Source: JBJXHB01 sp046160725 (lineage in GTDB: Bacteria > Pseudomonadota > Gammaproteobacteria > Burkholderiales > Burkholderiaceae_C). Taken from it: 23,131 nt of DNA. The notes below the pieces were generated by a model. The model worked only from the letters and a program-made list of their open reading frames with translations. It did no database searches and was not told the DNA's origin. Numbering within the stretch: the first letter of the stretch is position 1; the number at the start of each line of letters is the position of its first letter. This document shows, one piece after another, positions 21,653 through 23,131 of the stretch. The stretch spans positions 1 to 23,131 of the forward strand of contig JBJXHB010000021.1 of assembly GCA_046160725.1 (NCBI GenBank). The letters run 5' to 3'. The position numbers were made by a program, and so were the translations under genes.

Positions 21653-23131
21653 TCAGCCGCGGCGGACCAGGTCGGCCGCCCGCTCCCCGATCATGGTCGC
21701 CGGCGCATTGGTGTTGCCGCTCACCAGCATCGGCATCACTGAGGCGTCGGCCACCCGCAGGCCCTGCACGCCGCGCACCCGCAGCTGCGGGTCCACCACC
21801 GAGCCCGCATCGCCGCCCATGCGGCAGGTGCCCACCGGGTGGTAGACCGTCACCGCGGTGGCACGGATCCAGTCCAGCAGCGCGGCGTCGTCGCGCAGCG
21901 CGGTGCCCGGGTCGGCCTCGGCCTCGACCAGCCCGGCCAGCGGCGGCTGCTGCGCCAGCGCCCGCGCCAGGCGCACGCCCGCCAGCGTGAGCTGCGCGTC
22001 GCGCTCGTCGGCCAGGTAGTGACCGACGATGGAGGGCGCGTCGGCCATGGCCGGCGTGCGCGCCGCCACTCGGCCACGGCTGGCCGGCCGCAGCGCGCAC
22101 ACGCTGGCCCAGAAGCCCGGCTCGCGGTGCGGCGGCTGGCCCATGCCGGTGGAGGTGAACTCGATGAAGTGGAACTGCAGGTCCGGCCGCCCCGGCGCGC
22201 CGTCGCCGCGGACGAAGGCGCCGGTGCGGATGGGCGGCGCCATGCAGCGGCCCTGGCGCAGCAGCGCAAAGCGCAGCAGCTCGCCGGCCAGGTGCAAAGG
22301 CCGGTGGTACAACACATTCAGCCCCAACGGCCGGTTCAGCGTGAAGCGCACCCGGGCCTGGATGTGGTCCTGCAGGTTCTCGCCCACCGCCGGCGCGGCC
22401 GCCACCACCGGCACGCCCAGGCTGGCCAGGTGGGCCGGGTCACCGATGCCGCTGACCTGCAGCAGTTGGGGCGAGTGGTAGCTGCCGGCGCAGACGATGA
22501 CCTCGCGCCGCGCCACCAGCCGCCGCTCGGCCCCCTGCACCAGGGCCAGCACGCCGGCCGCGCGCGGCGCACCATCGGCGGCGCTGTCGAACACGATGCG
22601 CCGCACCGGCGTGCCATGCCGCACCTCCAGGCCCGGCAGCGGGCGGCCGTGCAGGTAGCCGCGCCAGGCGGTGCTGCGGCGGCCATCGGCCAGCGTGTGC
22701 TGGTACCAGCCGATGCCGGCCTGCGACGCGCCGTTGAAGTCGTCGTTGGCCGGCCAGCCCAGGCCGCGCCCGGCGGCGACGATGGCCTCGCACAGCGCAT
22801 CGCCGCGCTGTGGCGAGCTGACCCGCAGCGGCCCGTCGCGGCCATGGCGCGGGCCACCGATGGCGGCATTGGCCTCGGCGCGCACGAACCAGGGCAGCAC
22901 GTCGGCCCAGCCCCAGCCGCTGCAGCCGGCGGCGGCCCAGGCGTCGTAGTCCTCGGCCTGGCCGCGGATGTAGACCATGCCGTTCATGGCGCTGGTGCCA
23001 CCCAGCACCTTGCCGCGCGGGCTGGGGATGCGGCGGCCGGCCATCGCGGGCTCCGGCTCGGTGGGCAGCCGCCACTCGATGCGCTCGTCGCCCAGGGCCT
23101 TCATCAGCCCGAGCGGAAAGTGGATCCAGGG
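21653..23131 (-). CDS. GMC-family FAD oxidoreductase (choline dehydrogenase-like), 5'-truncated by window edge
   Basis: About 492 residues are visible. The frame is still open at base 23131 (PWIHFPLGLMKALGD), so the N-terminal FAD-binding GxGxxG segment lies outside the window. GMC signatures are RGKVLGGTSAMNGMVYIRGQAEDYDAWA, VIVCAGSYHSPQLLQVSGIGDPAHLASLGV, VGENLQDH, the catalytic histidine in VYHPVGTCRMG, and the terminal SGNTNAPATMIGERAADLV with the partner asparagine. It oxidises an alcohol with FAD; choline itself is only one of many substrates in this family. It is on the same strand as the TRAP operon but separated by 187 bp with hairpins, so joint transcription is uncertain. Confidence 0.93.
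   Translation of the reverse strand, partial: PWIHFPLGLMKALGDERIEWRLPTEPEPAMAGRRIPSPRGKVLGGTSAMNGMVYIRGQAEDYDAWAAAGCSGWGWADVLPWFVRAEANAAIGGPRHGRDGPLRVSSPQRGDALCEAIVAAGRGLGWPANDDFNGASQAGIGWYQHTLADGRRSTAWRGYLHGRPLPGLEVRHGTPVRRIVFDSAADGAPRAAGVLALVQGAERRLVARREVIVCAGSYHSPQLLQVSGIGDPAHLASLGVPVVAAAPAVGENLQDHIQARVRFTLNRPLGLNVLYHRPLHLAGELLRFALLRQGRCMAPPIRTGAFVRGDGAPGRPDLQFHFIEFTSTGMGQPPHREPGFWASVCALRPASRGRVAARTPAMADAPSIVGHYLADERDAQLTLAGVRLARALAQQPPLAGLVEAEADPGTALRDDAALLDWIRATAVTVYHPVGTCRMGGDAGSVVDPQLRVRGVQGLRVADASVMPMLVSGNTNAPATMIGERAADLVRRG

Noticed and set aside
1..23131. CRISPR arrays, tRNA/rRNA genes, prophage or intact insertion sequences
   Set aside because: No regularly spaced repeats, tRNA-like cloverleaf, rRNA sequence, transposase with terminal repeats or phage structural gene was seen on either strand.

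Overview
The window is very GC-rich, densely coded DNA. Its two Bug/TctC-type solute receptors, TRAP transporter and aromatic-degradation enzymes point to a betaproteobacterium of the order Burkholderiales. This placement rests on gene content and family flavour only; no rRNA or marker gene is present. No rRNA, tRNA, CRISPR array, intact insertion sequence or phage gene was seen.

Layout. (1) 1-912: 3' end of an acyl-CoA synthetase on the plus strand. (2) 913-2228: a small islet with a VapBC-type toxin-antitoxin pair (minus strand), an operator-like palindrome at the antitoxin start, and about 440 bp with no supportable gene. (3) 2229-7536: a hydroxycinnamate-type catabolic locus. On the minus strand it reads crotonase, feruloyl-CoA synthase, Bug receptor, MarR regulator. 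Divergent from these is a metal-dependent amidohydrolase. The divergent intergenic region holds a perfect 19-bp palindrome, a second imperfect dyad and a plausible promoter. The gene set resembles the Rhodococcus cou system, where an amidohydrolase (CouO) takes part in beta-oxidative deacetylation, more than the classic retro-aldol HCHL/vanillin route. (4) 7552-13768: six plus-strand genes. These are two rSAM/selenodomain-associated transferases (TIGR04283 and TIGR04282), a YnjB-YnjC-YnjD-like ABC importer and an APH/choline-kinase-like phosphotransferase. The last four are translationally coupled. This is the best candidate here for an undescribed system: import of an unknown small molecule, then phosphorylation, nucleotidyl activation and transfer. 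(5) 13728-15934: a nucleoside hydrolase-like gene and a zinc alcohol dehydrogenase on the minus strand. The hydrolase gene overlaps the kinase gene tail to tail. (6) 16048-16569: a DUF3237 gene on the plus strand. (7) 16604-21465: a compact minus-strand operon of TRAP receptor, small permease, large permease, VanA-type Rieske oxygenase and a second Bug receptor, probably for uptake and oxidation of an aromatic acid. (8) 21653-23131: a GMC-family (choline dehydrogenase-like) oxidoreductase that runs off the right edge.

Overall this is an accessory catabolic and transport region. Two aromatic-acid modules flank a transport/modification locus, and a toxin-antitoxin islet lies near one end.
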